Origin: Zingiber officinale
Lineage: Eukaryota; Streptophyta; Magnoliopsida; Zingiberales; Zingiberaceae
DNA length: 64,000 nt
Assembly: GCF_018446385.1 (NCBI RefSeq)
Contig: NC_055992.1
Coordinates: 16,710,877 to 16,774,876 of the forward strand
Direction: 5' to 3'
Every line of letters starts with the position of its first letter. Position 1 is the stretch's first letter. This document shows, one piece after another, positions 1 to 10,550 of this stretch. A program made the translations under genes and the position numbers. The notes under the pieces were generated by a model, which saw only the letters and a program-made list of their open reading frames with translations, did not search any database and was not told the origin of the DNA.

Positions 1-1960
1 ATCTCAATCGATTTTGAAAATGCTAATTTTATATAAAAAGGGGTCAATTCTGCAACGAATTGCAATCTGCGATGAAGTTCAGAATTCGTCGTAGATTCTG
101 CGTCTGCGACGAATTCGTTGTAGAATTGACCATTGTTATTTTTTTAAAAATAACCTTTTCAAAGCCGGTTGACATATCTAGAGGGCTCGGAATGACACGA
201 AATAAGTCCCTCTATGAGTTTCTATAAATCACCTAATCAATTACGTGATAAAAATGCCCCTAAAAAATAATTTGAATAACTATATTTTTTCTTCAATTGC
301 TAAATCAATTACATGTATGTAAGAAGTTGAAATTTAATCGATTCTGCTTATTTTGAAATATCCAAAAATGGTTGATATACTTAGAGAATTCGGAATGATG
401 TAAAATAAGTTTTTATAGTTTCCTATAAATCCTATGATCATAAAGATAGTCTTAAATATTAATTTTACCCCATATATTGAGATCGATGATTTTTGGAATG
501 CGATTAACAATTTTCGCACACCTTGGTGGTAAAAAAATCACCGATTGGTTAAAATTAGTTTTTGAGGAAATTTATAAAATCAAGAGATTTATAGGAATGT
601 ATATGAACTGGTTTCATCTAATTCCGAGCTCTTTAGGTACCTCAACCAGCTTTGGAAATACTAAATTAATATAAAAAAAAAGGGGGTCAATTCTGCGATG
701 AATTTTGAAATTCGTCGCAGATCAACGGCAAATTTTAGAATTCGTCGCAGATTCTGTGACGAATTTCAGAATTCATCGCAGATTTTGCGACGAATTTCAA
801 AATTTGTCGCAGAATTGACCATTGTTATTTTTACAAAAATAATCTTTCCGAAGCCGGTTGACATATCTAGAAGGCTCGGAATGACACGAAACAAGTCCCT
901 ATGAGTTTCTATAAATCACCTAATCAATTACGTGATAAAAATACTCCTAAAAATAATTTGAATAACTATATTTTTTCTTCAATTGCTAAATCAATTACGT
1001 GCATGTAAGACTTAAAAAAATTTCAATAAGAAGTTGTAATTTAACCGATTACGCTTATTTTGAAATATCCAAAAATGATTGATGTACCTAGAGAGTTCAG
1101 AACGATATAAAATAAGTTTCTATAGTTTCCTATAAATCCTATGATCATAAACATAGTCTCAAATATTAATTTTATCCCATATATTGAGATCGATGATTTT
1201 TTGAATGCGATTAACAATTTTCGCACACCTTGGTGGTAAAAAAATCACCGATTGGTTAAAATTAGTTTTTGAGGAAATTTATAAAATTAAGAGATTTATA
1301 GGAACCCACATGAACTGGTTTCATCTAATTCCGAGCACTTTAGATACCTCAACAAGCTTTGAAAATGCTAAATTTATATATAAAAAAAAAGGGGGTCAAT
1401 TCTGCGACGAATTTTTAAATTCGTCACAGATCAGCGACAAATTTCAGAATTCGTCACAGATTCTACGACGAATGTTAGATTTCGTCGCAGATTTTGCAAC
1501 GAATTTCAAAATTCATCGCAGAATTGACTATTGTTATTTTTACAAAAATAACCATTCTGAAGACGGTTGACATATCTAGAGGGCTCGGAATGACACGAAA
1601 CAAGTCCTTATAAATTTCTATAAATCACCTAATCAATTACGTGATAAAAACGTCCCTAAAAAATTATATTAATTTTACCTAATATATTGAGATCGATGAT
1701 TTTTTTAAATGCAATTAACAATTTTTGGACATCTTCGTGTAAAAAAAACCACCGGTTGTATAAAATTAGTGTTTGAAGAGATTTATAAAATTAGGGGATT
1801 TATAGAAACTCATAGGAACTGATTTCATATAATTCTGAGCTCTCTAAATGTCTCAACCGGCTTCGAAAAAACTAAATTTATATATTAAAAAAAGGATTAA
1901 TTCTGTGACGAATTTCAAAATTCGTCATAGATCAGCGACGAATTTAACAACGAATTAATC
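1..1960. repeat. Tandem ~700-bp subterminal repeat units
   Basis: Three consecutive units align with each other. The landmark GCCGGTTGACATATCTAGA recurs near 163 and 853 and, with one change, near 1563, a spacing of 690-710 bp. Each unit has a stretch of TTCTGCGACGAATT-type motifs in both orientations (around 45-130, 690-815 and 1400-1525), then a half ending near TCACCTAATCAATTACGTGA. A roughly inverse half follows, containing ATCACCGATTGGTTAAA. The last unit is diverged and shortened. Short open frames here are by-products of the repeat. Confidence 0.85.
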
Positions 1961-2800
1961 TTTGTGGCAAAAAAAAACCTAACTTTTTAACTCACCCGTT
2001 CCTTTCCCCTTTGCCCTAATTTGCCTTGGCAGCGGCGGCGCGTGGTGATTCCCGTCCTCTTCATACCTCTCTTCCTTCTCCGACGGGTCTTCCGGCACTC
2101 GTCCACCGGCGTCTGGCTCTCTCCTGTCGCAGGAGGTCGTTGCTGGCACTGGCCGGCCGCGGGAGCCCGCGCTTGGCGCTAGCAGGTCGCACCTGCCGCT
2201 GGCCGGCCGCGGGAGGTCGCGCCTGGCTCTGGCCGACCTCGGGAGGCCGCCCCTGGAGCTGGCCGGCCGCCGGAGGCCGCGCCTAGCTCTCGGCAGGCGC
2301 GAGACGCCTACGGTGTAATGGGCCTCGGGCAGCTTCCTGCGACGTCGAAGGTCAAGTTAGGGATCGCGCGCGGTGACGCTGGTGCCGATTCACATGGTTG
2401 CAGGGGTGTTGATACTCGTGCTTTAATACCTTATCTTCCGGATCTGCACGCTGTTCTCACCTCCGAGTCGGGAGAATGGCCAGGAGGACTATGCTCACAT
2501 GACGGGGTGGAGGAGGGCGGTGGTTGTGCGGTGCGGGAGATTTGCCTCTAGAGCAATGCTCTTTACGTTTGGTTTCTATTGGATTAAAGAGAGTCACATG
2601 AGTCTCGACAATGAGGTATTACGGTTAGAACTATCTCTCCAAGTTTTAAGTTGTTGATTCATTCTTTATCCACTTGATTTGTTGTTTCTTGTTCAGTTCA
2701 TGAAGTTGAATGTTCCTATTATTCATCTTAAACAGCATTATTATTATTAATGACAACTTAGTGATTGATCCATTTAAAAATCATCAAGAAATACCTCCTA
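1960..2800. other. GC-rich leader-like block with 33-36 bp tandem repeat
   Basis: An abrupt change from AT-rich repeats to GC-rich sequence occurs at about 1985, beginning with a pyrimidine-rich stretch that resembles a plant 5' leader. Between about 2140 and 2290 a unit around CTGGCCGGCCGCGGGAGG recurs about four times with a 33-36 bp period. Open frames at 2026-2286 (86 residues, Ala/Gly/Arg/Trp-rich) and 2318-2551 (77 residues) cross it, but I recognise no domain. It may be a promoter and first exon of the transposon's own gene or a captured host fragment. The sequence does not decide between them. Confidence 0.4.
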
Positions 2801-2802
2801 CA
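2798..2802. repeat. Target-site duplication CTACA, left copy
   Basis: CTACA directly precedes the TG of the left LTR and is repeated at 6900-6904 directly after the CA of the right LTR. This perfect 5-bp match fixes both element boundaries. Confidence 0.93.
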
Positions 2803-3719
2803 TGTAGGTGCAGCGGAGGCCGGCAAGAGGGGGGTGAATTGCTGAAATCAAAAATAAACTATACCCTCCTCGGAATTCAACTCAGAAAAGCAATAGTAAA
2901 ATTAAAACAAGCAAGGAAATAGAAATTAAGTAGTAGACAGGATTTAACCTGGTTACAACCAAGGAGGTTGTTAATCCAGGGCAGTAGAAAAAGCTCAGTA
3001 GAAAAATCTCCTTTGCTGAAGGCGGAAAAGCTTTTTACACTTTGGAAGCTTAGAACTATTGCTAGGAAAGAGTACACAGTTGATTGCTTGAGTTGTAGTT
3101 TCTTTCCTAGCTCCAGGGGCCTTTATATAAGTCCTGGAAATCTTATCCCGAGAGTCCAAGGCGCCTCCAACAAGGTTCAAGGCGCCTCTAGCTCGGTCAG
3201 CGGATAAAACTTTATCCGCAGCGCAAATGGTCAAATTGACCTGGCTCAAGGTGCCTTAAACAAGCCTTTCAAGGCGCCTTCAATGTTGAAGGCGCCTTGA
3301 ATATGTTTAAGGCGCCTTCAAGGTTCTTGCTACAGTAATTTCAGCCTCTTTTGTCTCCTTTTCTTCTTCGCTTTGGCTTCCGAAGCTCCGTTTTTTTGGG
3401 TGATTGCGGCCAACCGAAATAGGGCTCACCCGAACCCAATTCCCGACCTTCTCCTCGAGCAGGCTTCCGTCCGGCTTCTCGTCCTTCGAACGCCGCGCAC
3501 GTTCTTCTCGCTCCACCGGAGTACTCTTCTGCAACTCTCTCGTCATTCGGACGCACCGAGTCAGTCGGCTCCCTTCCCGTGCCGTCCTTATCGCTAGCTG
3601 CATCTTCCGCTCGACTTTCTGCGCTCCTAAGCTCCTGCACACTCAGACACAGGGATCAAACACAAAGCAGAACCTAACCAACTTGGTTGATCACATCAAA
3701 ACTACCACGGGGTCCAACA
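2803..3719 (-). repeat. 3' LTR of Copia-A
   Basis: Starts TGTAGGTGCAGCGGAGG and ends GGGGTCCAACA on the plus strand, and is near-identical to 5969-6899. It contains at least seven AAGGCGCC-type palindromes (about 3157-3320). Open frames inside it (2995-3249, 3307-3642) are LTR sequence and not genes. Confidence 0.93.
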
Positions 3720-3733
3720 ATCTCCCCCTTTTT
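3720..3733 (-). other. Polypurine tract of Copia-A (second copy near 3901-3912)
   Basis: On the minus strand AAAAAGGGGGAGAT abuts the 3' LTR, as expected for plus-strand priming. A second AAAGGGGGAGAG lies about 170 bp further in. Multiple such tracts are a known trait of Sireviruses. Confidence 0.8.
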
Positions 3734-3984
3734 GATGTGCATCAACCCAAGTTCAAGTTAGGGCAAATATAGACACAAATAGTAATTTTAAAGGAAATTA
3801 CTAAACTAACATAATTAAGCATAAATTTGCAATAAATAAAATTGCAACACAGTTTACAAAAAAAATTAAATTTCCGTACTCCCCTTAAACTTGTACCTTT
3901 CTCTCCCCCTTTGATCACAGCAAAAATAGGGTACCAATAAGAGAATATTAAGCAAATTGTTAAGTTAGAAAAAATTCTGAGCAA

Positions 3985-4270
3985 AAATGAATTTTTTTAG
4001 AAAAAATTTCTAAGTTAAATTGAATTTTTTTAAAAAAAAATTCTAAGCAAAAATGAATTTTTAGAATTTACAAAAAAAATTCTAAGTTTAAACTGAATTT
4101 TAAAAAAAAAAATCTAAGTCAATTAACAAAAAAAAAAATCCTAAGTCAACTTCTTGAATGTTCCCAAAAAATTTCTAAGTCAAATGAAGTTATTTAGAAT
4201 TTCACCAGGGAAAAAAAAATTCTAACCAAAAAAAAATTCTAAGTTAGAATTTTCAAGAATAGTTTCTAAA
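3985..4270. repeat. AT-rich short tandem repeats in the 3' non-coding part of Copia-A
   Basis: Degenerate reiterations of a unit like TTTTTAGAA(N)AAATTTCTAAGT, about 35-50 bp apart, lie between gag and the polypurine tract. A shorter version occurs at 29330-29440 in Copia-C. Confidence 0.7.
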
Positions 4271-4498
4271 AATAAAAAAATGTTTGATAAACTTTCAAAG
4301 CATTATTTAATTCTTGTTTTTAATGCTTTTTCAGAAAGTTAATTAAACATTTTCTTTCAATATTTTAGCTTCCAGGTCGTGGCGAGGCACTAGGCCTTCT
4401 TGGTTATTGAAGCAACAACCACTTCCTTAGACAAAGCTTCCATAAAGAATTTCAATGTTTAATTTTCTCTCTTAAAGTTTTTTAACTAAAAGAGAAAT

Positions 4499-5906
4499 TT
4501 AAACCAGCAAAGATTTTGGAACCCAATAAAGGTTCCTTCCTACAGGATTAGTCAAAAAATTAGGGGGTATATAATTCTTGGAAATTTTCCTAAGTTGACC
4601 CTGATGTTTCCTTATATACCAGTTTAATTTTCCATAAATTTTAAGTTTTGATTTTGGAAAAATATTTATCTTTAAGCATGCATCAGATTTCAATTTTTCA
4701 ATTTCCAATTTTAAATTTTCATTTTCTGATTTCAAATTTTCATTTTCTTTTTCTAATTTATCTAATTCTTTAGAAAGAGCTTTAATAAATTTAAAAGATT
4801 GAGTCAGGGTTAGATTGCGTACCTTACTTACCTGATCTGGTGACGTTCTCCTTTCATTGCTGCTTTCTTCTTCTGATGTTCCTCCCCCTTCGTCGATGCT
4901 CATCTCTGAGCTAGACGTTTCTTCTAGCTGATGGTTGGCCATCAGTGCTAGTCCCGAGAATTCTTCGACTTCCGATTCGGAGGATGACGAATCATCCCAC
5001 GTGGCCTTTAGGTTGTGTTTGGTTCGAGCTGGCTTCTTGCTCCTTTCCTTATCCTTTTGTTTGCTCTTCAATTTTGGGCAGTCCTCCTTGATGTGCCCTT
5101 CTTCGTTGCAGTTGTAGCAACGGACTGTCCTTCTCTTTTGACGATGTTTACTTGACTGCTATCTAAATTTGTTAGAGTTAAAAAACTTTAAAACGTCTTA
5201 CCATTAATGCAGCTTCGATTTCGTCGATTGTCGCTTCGGAGTCAGGATCGTCCTTTTCGACTCGTAGGGCAATGTTGAGGTTCGACTTCTCTACTAGATT
5301 TTCTGCAAGTCGAGATTTGTGAAGTTCGAAGGTTGAAAACAATTGTTCCAATGTACTTACCTCGAGATTCTTAGAGATGTAGTAAGCATCTACTAAGGAA
5401 GCCCAATCGGGAGTTCTCGGGAAGGCATTGAGCGCGTACCGGATAGAGTCCCGGTTGGTTACCTCTTCTCCAAGATTGATTAGTTGCGTGATCAGCTCTT
5501 TGATCCTTGCTTGGAGCTGCGCTACCTTCTCGCCTTGGTTCATCTGGAGGTTCGTCAACTGGTTCCGGAGGATGTCGCGCCTGGCTAGCTTCGCTTCGGA
5601 GGTACCTTCATGAAGCTCCAAGAATTTCTCCCAGAGATCTTTCGCAGAGTCGTAGCTTCCAATCCGATTTACCTCTTGAGGTGGCAGTACACTGAATAGA
5701 TGGAACTCAGTCTTTCCGTTGGCGACGAAATTGGCTTGCTCCTTCTTGCTCCATGTGTTTTATTCTTTATCTTTCGGCGCTGCAAAACCATATTTCATTG
5801 TAATAAGAATATCAAAATCTGTTTTAAAAAATACCTCCATTTTGCGCTTCCATGTGGCGAAGTCTCCGTCGAACTTCGGGGGATGGATGTTCGCTCCAGC
5901 CATCAT
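4499..5906 (-). pseudogene. Copia gag (UBN2-type with CCHC knuckle), broken
   Basis: Reads from ATG at 5906 (MMAGANIHPPKFDG) leftward. The N-terminal half matches the Copia gag family (Retrotran_gag_2/UBN2): a PPKFDG...W..KME start, then a WEKFLELHEGT segment and an ALNAFPRTPDWASL segment. A CCHC zinc knuckle (CYNCNEEGHIKEDC, encoded around 5070-5120) follows, then a basic segment, an acidic Ser/Glu-rich segment and a Leu/Glu/Asn coiled coil. An in-frame TAA after KDKE (about 5757) and a frame break near 5160-5180 disable this copy. The better-preserved homologue at 29659-31108 confirms the reading. Its product would package the element's RNA into particles. Confidence 0.88.
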
Positions 5907-5953
5907 CTTGATCGTAATGCTTCAGTTGGCGGTTAGTCCTTCTGAGGCGATCA

Positions 5954-5966
5954 GGTTTTGATACCA
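5954..5966 (-). other. Primer-binding site of Copia-A (initiator tRNA-Met)
   Basis: Minus-strand TGGTATCAAAACC lies two bases inside the 5' LTR. It resembles the plant initiator-Met primer site TGGTATCAGAGCC. Confidence 0.85.
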
Positions 5967-5968
5967 AT

Positions 5969-6899
5969 TGTAGGTGCAGCGGAGGCCGGCAAGAGGAGGT
6001 GAATTGCTTAAATCAAAAATAAACTATACCCTCCTCGGAATTCAACTCAGAAAAGCAATAGAAAAATTAAAACAAGTAAGGAAATAGAAATTAAGTAGTA
6101 GACAGGATTTAACCTGGTTACAACCAAGGAGGTTGTTAATCCAGGGCAGTAGAAAAAGCTCAGTAGAAAAATCTCCTTTGCCGAAGGCGGAGAAGCCTTT
6201 TACACTTTGGAAGCTTAGAACTATTGCTAGGAAAGAGTACACAGTTGATTGCTTGAGTTGTAGTTTCTTTCCTAACTCCAAGGGCCTTTATATAGGTCCT
6301 GGAAATCTTATCCCGAGAGTCCAAGGCGCCTCCAACAAGGTTCAAGGCGCCTCCAGCTCGGTCAGCGGATAAAACTTTATCCGCAACGCAAACGGTCAAA
6401 CTGACCTGGCTCAAGGCGCCTTAAACAAGCCTTTCAAGGCGCCTTCAATGTTGAAGGCGCCTTGAATATGTTTAAGGCGCATTCAAGGTTCCTGCTACAG
6501 TAATTTCTACTACAGTAATTTCAGCCTCTTTTGTCTCCTTTTCTTCTTCGCTTTGGCTTCCGAAGCTCCGTTCTTTTGGGTGATTGCGGCCAACCGAAAT
6601 AGGGCTCACCCGAACCCAATTCTCGGTCTTCTCCTCGAGCAGGCTTCCGTCCGGCTTCTCGTCCCTCGAACGCCGCGCACGTTCTTCTCGCTCCACCGGA
6701 GTACTCTTCCGCAGCTCTCTCGTCCTTCGGACGCACCGAGCCCGTCGGCTCCCTTCCTGTGCTGTCCTTCTCGCTAGCTGCGTCTTCCGCTCGACTTCCT
6801 ACACTCCTAAGCTCCTGCACACTCGGACACAAGGATCAAACACAAAGCAGGACCTAACCAACTTGGTTGATCACATCAAAATTACCACGGGGTCCAACA
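5969..6899 (-). repeat. 5' LTR of Copia-A
   Basis: Near-identical to 2803-3719, with TG...CA ends. It carries the same GGCGCC palindromes (6324-6480) and a short local duplication, CTACAGTAATTT repeated near 6494-6520, which the other LTR lacks. Confidence 0.93.
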
Positions 6900-6904
6900 C
6901 TACA

Positions 6905-8160
6905 TGCGTAAGTTTTTTTACTTTTCTGAATCAGATAGAATATGAAGGGTGATACCAAAAGAGAAGATGGTGAAATACATCCAAAGGTATATGCAAATTT
7001 TTTAATAATGATAATTTGTAACAACAAAATGAGGCGATGGTGAAATATTTTCAAAGTTTCTTGTTCTGTTCATGCTGTTACGTGCCCCTATTATTCGATA
7101 CCAAAATTCTAAAACCATGTTTCTTGATGTAAGTCATTGTACTGGTCTTTTAAACAAATATAACTCTTCATGCTTAGGAGATTTTCCTCTTTCAGATGTA
7201 AGAACCTCTATAGAACATTAGATATCTTATATTATTTTTCTAAACTCCATAATTTTTGGAATTAGGTCAATGAATTTGAAAAGCCATATGCAGTTGTCTC
7301 AAATCACATTTCTTATGTGGATATTCTTTATCATATGTCGTTAGCCTTTCCAAGTTTGTTGCAAAGGTATGTTATTAATTTTTCGACAAATGCATGTGAA
7401 ATTATGAAGATATTGCACTTTCTAATTTTCAACTAATATTTTGAACTGACACTTTTTGTTGAAGAGATCAGTAGCTCAGCTTCCCTTGGTTGGTCTCATC
7501 AGGTTTTTTTCTTCTATTATTTTCTCATTTTTTGACTTGTTGCTTACTAATTTTCAACTAACATTTTGAACCGACACTTTCTTATATGAATATTCTTTAT
7601 CTCATAATTAGTATTTTTGAACATTAGTTATTTGATTGTAAACATTTTTTTTTGTTAATACTGTTAATTTGTTTGAAACAGGATTGGTGCAATGAAAATC
7701 AATGTCGGAGTAAGTAAGATTTATTTTTGGTGTTCATATATAGTAATTTCTTTCTTAGAATCATTGATATTGTTTGTATTTTTATTTTGATACAGGAAAA
7801 AAGAATATTCGAAGAAGATGGAGAAGATTTAGTGATGCTTGGATATTTGTTGATGTATGGATGGTTTAAAACTTCTTATGATGTTTGGATTGTATGGATA
7901 TTAGGCCTTTTTGATGTATGAAATGTTTTGGATTGTATGGATATTAGATGATGTATGCATTTTGATGTATGAAATGTTTGGATTTTATGGATATTTTGTG
8001 ATGTTTGGATTTGATGAATAAATTGTGATTTGGTTTAATATATAGTTTTATTTTGTTAGATATGATGTGTTATAAACAATGTGTATGAATTTGATAGATA
8101 TTTTTGTATTATCCAGGTTGAATATAGAAATTAAATAATTCTGGATCATTTTTATTACGT
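6905..8160. other. AT-rich internal part of CACTA-1 with imperfect ~50-bp repeats
   Basis: This is the continuation of CACTA-1 after the nested Copia. Possible splice-like sites occur (for example an acceptor near 7796 followed by an open frame EKRIFEEDGEDLVMLGYLL), suggesting the 3' exon of a transposon gene. Between about 7875 and 8030 the phrase GATGTTTGGAT(T)GTATGGATATT recurs about every 50-60 bp. I could not assign a domain. Confidence 0.45.
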
Positions 8161-8164
8161 TTTG

Positions 8165-9004
8165 TAATAAATTTTGCGACAAAAATATTTTCATCGCAAA
8201 ATTATCATAATGTACAATGATAGATTCTGCGACGAATTTTCAGATTTGTCGCAAATTTTTGCGACGAATTTTGAAATTTGTTGCGGAATTTGCGACAAAT
8301 CTAGAAATTTGTCGCAGATTTGCGATAAATTTTACGATGATATTATTTTCGTTGCAAGACTCATAATTGTATATTGCTAGATTCTGCGACGAATTTTTGG
8401 ATTCATTGCAAAAATCTGCAACAAATCTGAAAATTTGTCGCAGAATTTGCGACGAATATGAAAATTCGTTGCAGATTTGGAGACAAATTTCCATATTTGT
8501 CGTAGATTTTGCGACGAATTTTCCGATTCGTTGCAAAAATCTGCAACGAATTTCTGGATTCGTTGTAGATTCTGCGACACATTTTCAGATTCGTTGCAAA
8601 ATTCAAAATTCGTTGCAGATTTGAGTTTCTAAATTTTGTGATGTTCCAATTAATTTTGCGATGAAAATATAATTTGTCCCAAATTTTGCGACGAAATTAT
8701 TATCTTCGTCGCAAAAATTAGCAACGAATATGAAAATTTGTTGCAAAATTTGTGACAAATTATATTTTCGTTGCAGATCCTCGTTTCCTAATCTTATGAT
8801 GTTTCCAACTAATTTTTCGACGAATTTTATTTTCGTCGCAGACTTTGCGACAAATTTCATTTTTTTTGTCGCAAATATTTAGGGACGACTTTTCTGTGAC
8901 AAAAAATATTCGTCATAGATTTAGTCGGAAAAACTTTTTGCGACGAATTTTTTTAAACAATTCGTCGCTAAATTCATCGCAAAAAATAACTTTTTTTTGT
9001 AGTG
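8165..9004. repeat. 3' subterminal repeat array and terminus of CACTA-1
   Basis: More than twenty degenerate copies of TGCGACGAATTT(N)AGATTCGTCGCA occur in both orientations, and the block ends with the terminal GTAGTG at 9004. Such arrays bind the element's DNA-binding protein in En/Spm-type transposons (family knowledge). Confidence 0.85.
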
Positions 9005-9078
9005 CCTGGATTTAGCCTGTCAAATTTAAAATGTTCAATTTTACTTTTTAAATAGTACAATTAAAGAAGTATAATCAT

Positions 9079-10071
9079 CAAGTTGAGATGGAGTTGGCTG
9101 GGAGTTGAAGATTTGATAAATAAATCTAAGTGGAAACAGCTGAGAGCTGTGATTTAACACCTCAGTGTAGATGAGTCAGCTGTAGGTTGAGTGCCTAGAC
9201 TCAACATAAGTGCGAGTAATTTTAAATTCTGTATCCTACTCAATATGTTAACCACTGCAAGAAAATATGCTCAACAACTCCAGGCTACAAGAGGGATTCT
9301 GGGGCGACTAGATGGTGATAACTCTCAAGGGATTTTGGAGGGTCCAGGCGATCGTATTGGATCCAGGAGATTCGTGGATATAAGCGACCAGAGCAGCCTC
9401 CAGACAACTAAGAGATGGAGGTATCAGCAATCCGAGCCAGTCGGATCTAGATGAAATTTGATCCTTATTCAGTCGACTGAAGAGCTTTATTAATGTTATC
9501 TAATGAATAAAAATTACAGTCACGTTAACACTAATATAGGCGATTGGGAAGGCTTCAGGTGATCGAAGAAGTACTATAAAAGGAGTTTCAAGGCGGAACT
9601 TGAAAATCACTCAATCATTCATTCACACATTCTCTTGTGCTCGTACTCTTGTTCTCTTACCTTTTGTGCTGTCACTTGTGCTTCATTTCTGATCGACAAC
9701 AGCTAGAGTAGCATTCTTTATTTATTTTAGTATTCCCTTATTTGTTTTATTGTGCTTAACTTTTTAAAGTCTTTTTTATAATATTTTTTCATCTCCAGAG
9801 ATTTTCTAAAAATTATAATTAGGAATAAGAATTATCTTTTATAACTATCATGTGTATACTTTTGGTTTGATTGATCAACTGCTTGCATAATTAACTATTA
9901 GCTAAATACTCTATATGCTTATATTGTCTTATCTTACTTGATTGAATAAATCTAAGTAATTTTTATTTTTGCTATGCTACTTTACTTGATTCAAGTGTTT
10001 TACTATCTGCTCATTTTAAAATTCATAATGTTATCCACCCCTCCTCCTCTAGCATTGAGTTCGATCCTATA
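9079..10071 (+). repeat. 5' LTR (truncated) of LTR-R1
   Basis: Aligns with 16620-17635, beginning ATCAAGTTGAG and ending GTTCGATCCTATA directly before the primer site. Bases 9005-9078 do not align clearly with the other LTR. Confidence 0.8.
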
Positions 10072-10074
10072 ATT

Positions 10075-10086
10075 TGGTATCAGAGT
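10075..10086 (+). other. Primer-binding site of LTR-R1
   Basis: TGGTATCAGAGT lies 3 bases after the LTR end and matches the initiator tRNA-Met primer site. Confidence 0.88.
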
Positions 10087-10202
10087 AGTTTGAGCTCATA
10101 TTACGCTAGAAAAGTTTAGTTAGGTGCATGTCTAGGTTGGGTAAGGAGTATCTTACTTAGTTCATCTAGTCAAGTGGAACTAGAAGAAGATAACTCACCC
10201 CA

Positions 10203-10210
10203 CTCTAAAC
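10203..10210. repeat. hAT 8-bp target-site duplication CTCTAAAC, left copy
   Basis: CTCTAAAC is repeated exactly at 13114-13121 on the other side of the element. Eight bases is the diagnostic length for hAT insertions. Confidence 0.93.
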
Positions 10211-10217
10211 TAGACCT

Positions 10218-10385
10218 GACCACGGTTCGGAACCGACGGTTCGACGGTTCGGAACCGCCGGTTCGACGGTTCCAGGCAGGTCGACCTTTAACCTTAACCG
10301 CCCAAGACGGTTACGGTTCACGGTTCAGAACCGCCGGTTCACGGTTCGGTTCACGGTTCGTCACGGTTCGTCACGGTTCAAGATT
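10218..10385. repeat. hAT left subterminal GGTTCGG/CGGTTC repeats
   Basis: Short reiterated CGGTTC, GGTTCACGG and GAACCGCCGG motifs are clustered directly inside the left terminus. They are candidate transposase-binding sites by analogy with other hAT elements. Confidence 0.75.
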
Positions 10386-10550
10386 AATATGTTAATAAAA
10401 ATTAAAAATTAAAAATTAAACATTAAACATTAAAAATTAGAAATTAAAATTTATTAAAAAAAGGGCTTGCACTTATTTAAGTTGCCTACGTATCCCTTTA
10501 GGGGAATCAAAGCCCACGTAGTTCTTTTACATTTTTATCCTTTTACATTT

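Larger units (their letters stand above)
2803..6899 (-). mobile_element. Copia LTR retrotransposon lacking pol (Copia-A)
   Basis: Two LTRs of 917 bp (2803-3719) and 931 bp (5969-6899) with TG...CA ends flank a 2.25-kb internal region, and the whole is bordered by the perfect duplication CTACA. The primer-binding site and polypurine tract place the 5' LTR on the right, so the element reads on the minus strand. Internally only gag is present. After the zinc knuckle and a charged tail the frame ends in a motif NLYWVPKS and runs into the 3' non-coding region, so protease, integrase, reverse transcriptase and RNase H are absent. The repeated polypurine tract and Copia-type gag suggest the Sirevirus/Maximus lineage (inference). 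Confidence 0.93.
1..9004. mobile_element. CACTA-type DNA transposon, right-hand part (CACTA-1)
   Basis: The right end reads ...TTTTTTTTGTAGTG, the inverse of the plant CACTA terminus CACTACAAAAAAAA, and stops at 9004. Just inside it lie many short copies of a TTCGTCGCA/TGCGACGAA motif, which is the usual subterminal architecture of plant CACTA elements. A matching array fills positions 1-1950. No left terminus is visible, so the element probably starts outside the window. The 3 bases after the end are CCT, the expected target duplication if the missing left flank also ends in CCT. A Copia element at 2803-6899 is nested inside. No transposase is recognisable, so this copy is likely non-autonomous or missing its coding part. 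Confidence 0.75.

Noticed and set aside
1400..1530. Regularly spaced GACGAATT repeats suggested a CRISPR-like array
   Set aside because: The units are degenerate and palindromic with no unique equal-length spacers. The context is a eukaryotic CACTA transposon.
3307..3642. Several 60-120-codon frames within the Copia LTRs (also near 6472-6952, 28695-28992, 31677-32030)
   Set aside because: They recur only because the LTRs are repeated. They overlap one another on both strands and have no domains.
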